Assembly: GCF_001482385.1 (NCBI RefSeq)
Contig: NZ_CP013611.1
Coordinates: 2,480,001 to 2,544,000, forward strand
Source of the DNA: Pseudoalteromonas rubra
Lineage (GTDB): Bacteria > Pseudomonadota > Gammaproteobacteria > Enterobacterales > Alteromonadaceae
DNA length: 64,000 nt
Direction of reading: 5' to 3'
Made by a program: the position numbers and the translations under genes. How positions within the stretch are numbered: position 1 is the first letter of the stretch; each line of letters starts with the position of its first letter. The notes beneath the pieces are model-generated. The model had not been told where the DNA came from. It did not search any database and saw only the letters and a program-made list of their open reading frames with translations. Below are positions 62,473 to 64,000 of this stretch, one piece after another.

Positions 62473-63540
62473 TTAATCCTGATGGTACTGACGGCTAAAC
62501 TCATGCACTGCATTGATAAACACGCCGGCATTTTCCGGATCCACATCTGGGGTAATACCATGCCCCAGGTTGAACACATGCCCCGACCCCTGACCATAGC
62601 CAGACAGAATGTGCTGTACTTCTTCGCGAATACGCTCTGGCGTACCATGCAACATAGACGGATCCATATTGCCCTGCAAAGCGACTTTATCACCAACACG
62701 GCGTCTGGCATCTGCAATATCAATTGTCCAGTCAAGGCCAACCGCATCACAACCCGTTGCCGCGATGGCTTCAATCCACTGACCACCATTTTTGGTAAAG
62801 AGTGTGACCGGCACTTTGCGACCATCATTTTCACGGATCAGACCGTCAACGATCTTGTGCATATATTGCAACGAAAATTCTTTGTAATCACGCGGGCTCA
62901 GTACGCCACCCCATGAGTCAAAAATCATCAGCGACTGAGCACCCGCTTTAACCTGAGCGTTCAGATAATCAATAACCGAGTCTGCAACTTTGTCCAGTAA
63001 CAAGTGCAACATCTTAGGCTCAGCAAAGGCCATCTTCTTGATCTTACCGAAGGTCTTGCTGCTGCCGCCTTCAATCATGTAAGTCGCCAGTGTCCAGGGT
63101 GAACCCGAGAATCCGATCAGTGGCACTTCACCTTTTAATTCACGGCGAATGGTGCTCACAGCATTCATCACATAACCCAGCTCATCGGTTGGGTCCAGCT
63201 TAGTCAGTTTTTGTACATCGCTTAGCGAGCTGATTGGACGCTCAAACTTAGGCCCTTCACCGGTTTCAAAATACAAGCCCAGACCCATCGCATCAGGGAT
63301 TGTCAGGATATCGCTGAATAAGATCGCCGCATCAAGCGGGTAACGACGCAACGGCTGAAGCGTAACTTCACATGCCAACTCTGCGTTCTTACACAGGCTC
63401 ATAAAGTCTCCGGCCTGCGCTCGGGTCGCTCGGTATTCAGGAAGATAGCGACCTGCCTGACGCATCATCCAAACGGGCGTAACATCTACGGGTTGTTTCA
63501 TCAACGCGCGCAGGTAACGATCATTTTTCAACTCGCTCAT
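62473..63540 (-). CDS. hemE: Uroporphyrinogen decarboxylase
   Basis: A 355-residue enzyme that removes four carboxyl groups from uroporphyrinogen III in heme synthesis. The signature [19 protein letters not shown] (about 21-39) and [17 protein letters not shown] are complete, as is the C-terminal [20 protein letters not shown]. Normal length. Confidence 0.98.
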   Translation of the reverse strand: MSELKNDRYLRALMKQPVDVTPVWMMRQAGRYLPEYRATRAQAGDFMSLCKNAELACEVTLQPLRRYPLDAAILFSDILTIPDAMGLGLYFETGEGPKFERPISSLSDVQKLTKLDPTDELGYVMNAVSTIRRELKGEVPLIGFSGSPWTLATYMIEGGSSKTFGKIKKMAFAEPKMLHLLLDKVADSVIDYLNAQVKAGAQSLMIFDSWGGVLSPRDYKEFSLQYMHKIVDGLIRENDGRKVPVTLFTKNGGQWIEAIAATGCDAVGLDWTIDIADARRRVGDKVALQGNMDPSMLHGTPERIREEVQHILSGYGQGSGHVFNLGHGITPDVDPENAGVFINAVHEFSRQYHQD

Positions 63541-63752
63541 AGCGTAATTTCATTCCAATACTGTAAAAATTGCTCAGATTGTATCATTAACTTCAATACG
63601 CCACTATTGAAACAGCACGCAAATTCCCACCAGCATGATCTGGATTAATCCTCCCACCCTCAACTGGTCATTTTTCATTCGAAAAGCACAAAGTTAAAAC
63701 CCTTTTACTTCAACGCATTACAAACCAGATTAAAAACACACGATTAAACTGT

Positions 63753-63781
63753 TTGCAACAAGGGTAAAAGCTTGCTATAAA
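63753..63781 (+). promoter_or_regulatory. Sigma-70 promoter of the candidate small RNA
   Basis: TTGCAA (63753-63758) and TATAAA (63776-63781) with the ideal 17-bp spacer. No start codon with a ribosome site follows before the terminator at 63856-63890. Confidence 0.6.
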
Positions 63782-63787
63782 TTTGCT

Positions 63788-63890
63788 GCGCTAAGAAGAA
63801 TAAAAACACCTTTAAAACCAATAAAAATAAAGCTCTATTGCTAAACTGCATTGATAGCCGCTCAGGAATACCCCCTGAAGCGGCTTTTTT
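63788..63890 (+). ncRNA. Candidate small regulatory RNA, about 100 nt
   Basis: A good promoter ends about 7 bp before the start, and an intrinsic terminator (AGCCGCT-CAGG / CCTG-A-AGCGGCT with a six-T run) ends it. The body is A-rich and unpaired (AAGAAGAATAAAAACACC), like the Hfq-binding part of trans-acting small RNAs. No ribosome site or open frame of use was found. I do not recognise a known family. It could instead be the leader of a gene beyond the window, though the terminator argues against this. Confidence 0.5.
63856..63890 (+). terminator. Rho-independent terminator
   Basis: AGCCGCTCAGG and CCTGAAGCGGCT form a long stem with one bulged A, followed by six T on the plus strand. No protein gene on the plus strand ends before it. 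Confidence 0.8.
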
Positions 63891-64000
63891 GTTTAACTAA
63901 TTTTCAACATTTCAAGCAAGCCCCCCTGCTGTTTATGCAATCTGCTCGTAAACAAGAGTTATTCCCGCACCTACATCAGAAACACACCCTATTATTTACT

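Larger units (their letters stand above)
63541..64000. other. Right-edge region without protein gene
   Basis: 460 AT-rich bases. No protein gene is convincing. It contains the hemE promoter side, a plus-strand promoter and terminator pair (63753-63890, listed separately as a candidate small RNA), and about 110 bp to the window edge with nothing recognised. Confidence 0.5.

Overview
The window looks like a chromosomal segment of a marine gammaproteobacterium of the order Alteromonadales, most probably Pseudoalteromonas. This rests on the gammaproteobacterial rRNA and ribosomal-protein sequences, moderate GC, and gene content (spc/alpha ribosomal operons, leuABCD with a leader peptide, speA/speE, a TorF-type porin). 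The genus is an inference from memory; nothing was searched. I see no insertion sequence, prophage or CRISPR array.

Left accessory part (1-14.7 kb). The window opens inside a lipoprotein gene preceded by two tandem Zur-type zinc-repressor boxes. Next comes a small assembly-line biosynthetic cluster on the minus strand: a periplasmic Ntn-hydrolase acylase (PvdQ/penicillin acylase family), an MbtH-like protein, an NRPS (FAAL-T-C-A-T), a one-module PKS (KS-AT-KR-ACP, no thioesterase) and, behind a terminator, an N10-formyltransferase-like protein. Divergent from the acylase is an ECF sigma factor whose sigma-70 promoter is overlapped by a near-perfect Fur box. The parts resemble the pyoverdine maturation logic (fatty-acyl start, periplasmic deacylase, iron-controlled ECF sigma, formyltransferase), but the assembly line has only one amino acid and one malonyl step and no N-hydroxylase. 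It is the best candidate for an undescribed system: an iron-regulated, acyl-protected, statine-like metabolite.

14.7-16.3 kb holds a TerB-like protein, a lipoprotein and an unknown secreted protein. 16.3-21.2 kb is leuABCD (minus strand) with a leader peptide and attenuator. 21.45-21.93 kb is an array of six 80-bp repeats, each with a hairpin. 22.3-27.6 kb is an rRNA operon (16S-23S-5S, minus strand) without spacer tRNA, with two promoters. An outer-membrane beta-barrel gene broken by one stop codon follows. 28.5-37.0 kb is the spc operon plus the alpha operon (rplN to rplQ, minus strand), including rpmD, rpmJ and the S4-binding alpha leader. The S10 operon is not upstream.

37.3-64 kb is mixed housekeeping and accessory content: a polysaccharide deacetylase, AsmA-like protein, TorF-like porin, aldo/keto reductase, purT, a fumarylacetoacetase-family enzyme and an iodotyrosine-deiodinase-like flavoprotein. 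A predicted persulfide-responsive module follows, in which a two-cysteine ArsR/BigR-type regulator is transcribed with an RND pump and stands opposite a DUF2892 protein and a rhodanese, with a double inverted-repeat operator between. Then come a DUF6653-like membrane protein, a fused S41/S12 lipoprotein, a periplasmic solute-binding protein, an MscS channel, two tandem YihG-type acyltransferases, speA and speE (divergent), hemE, and a candidate orphan small RNA near the right edge.
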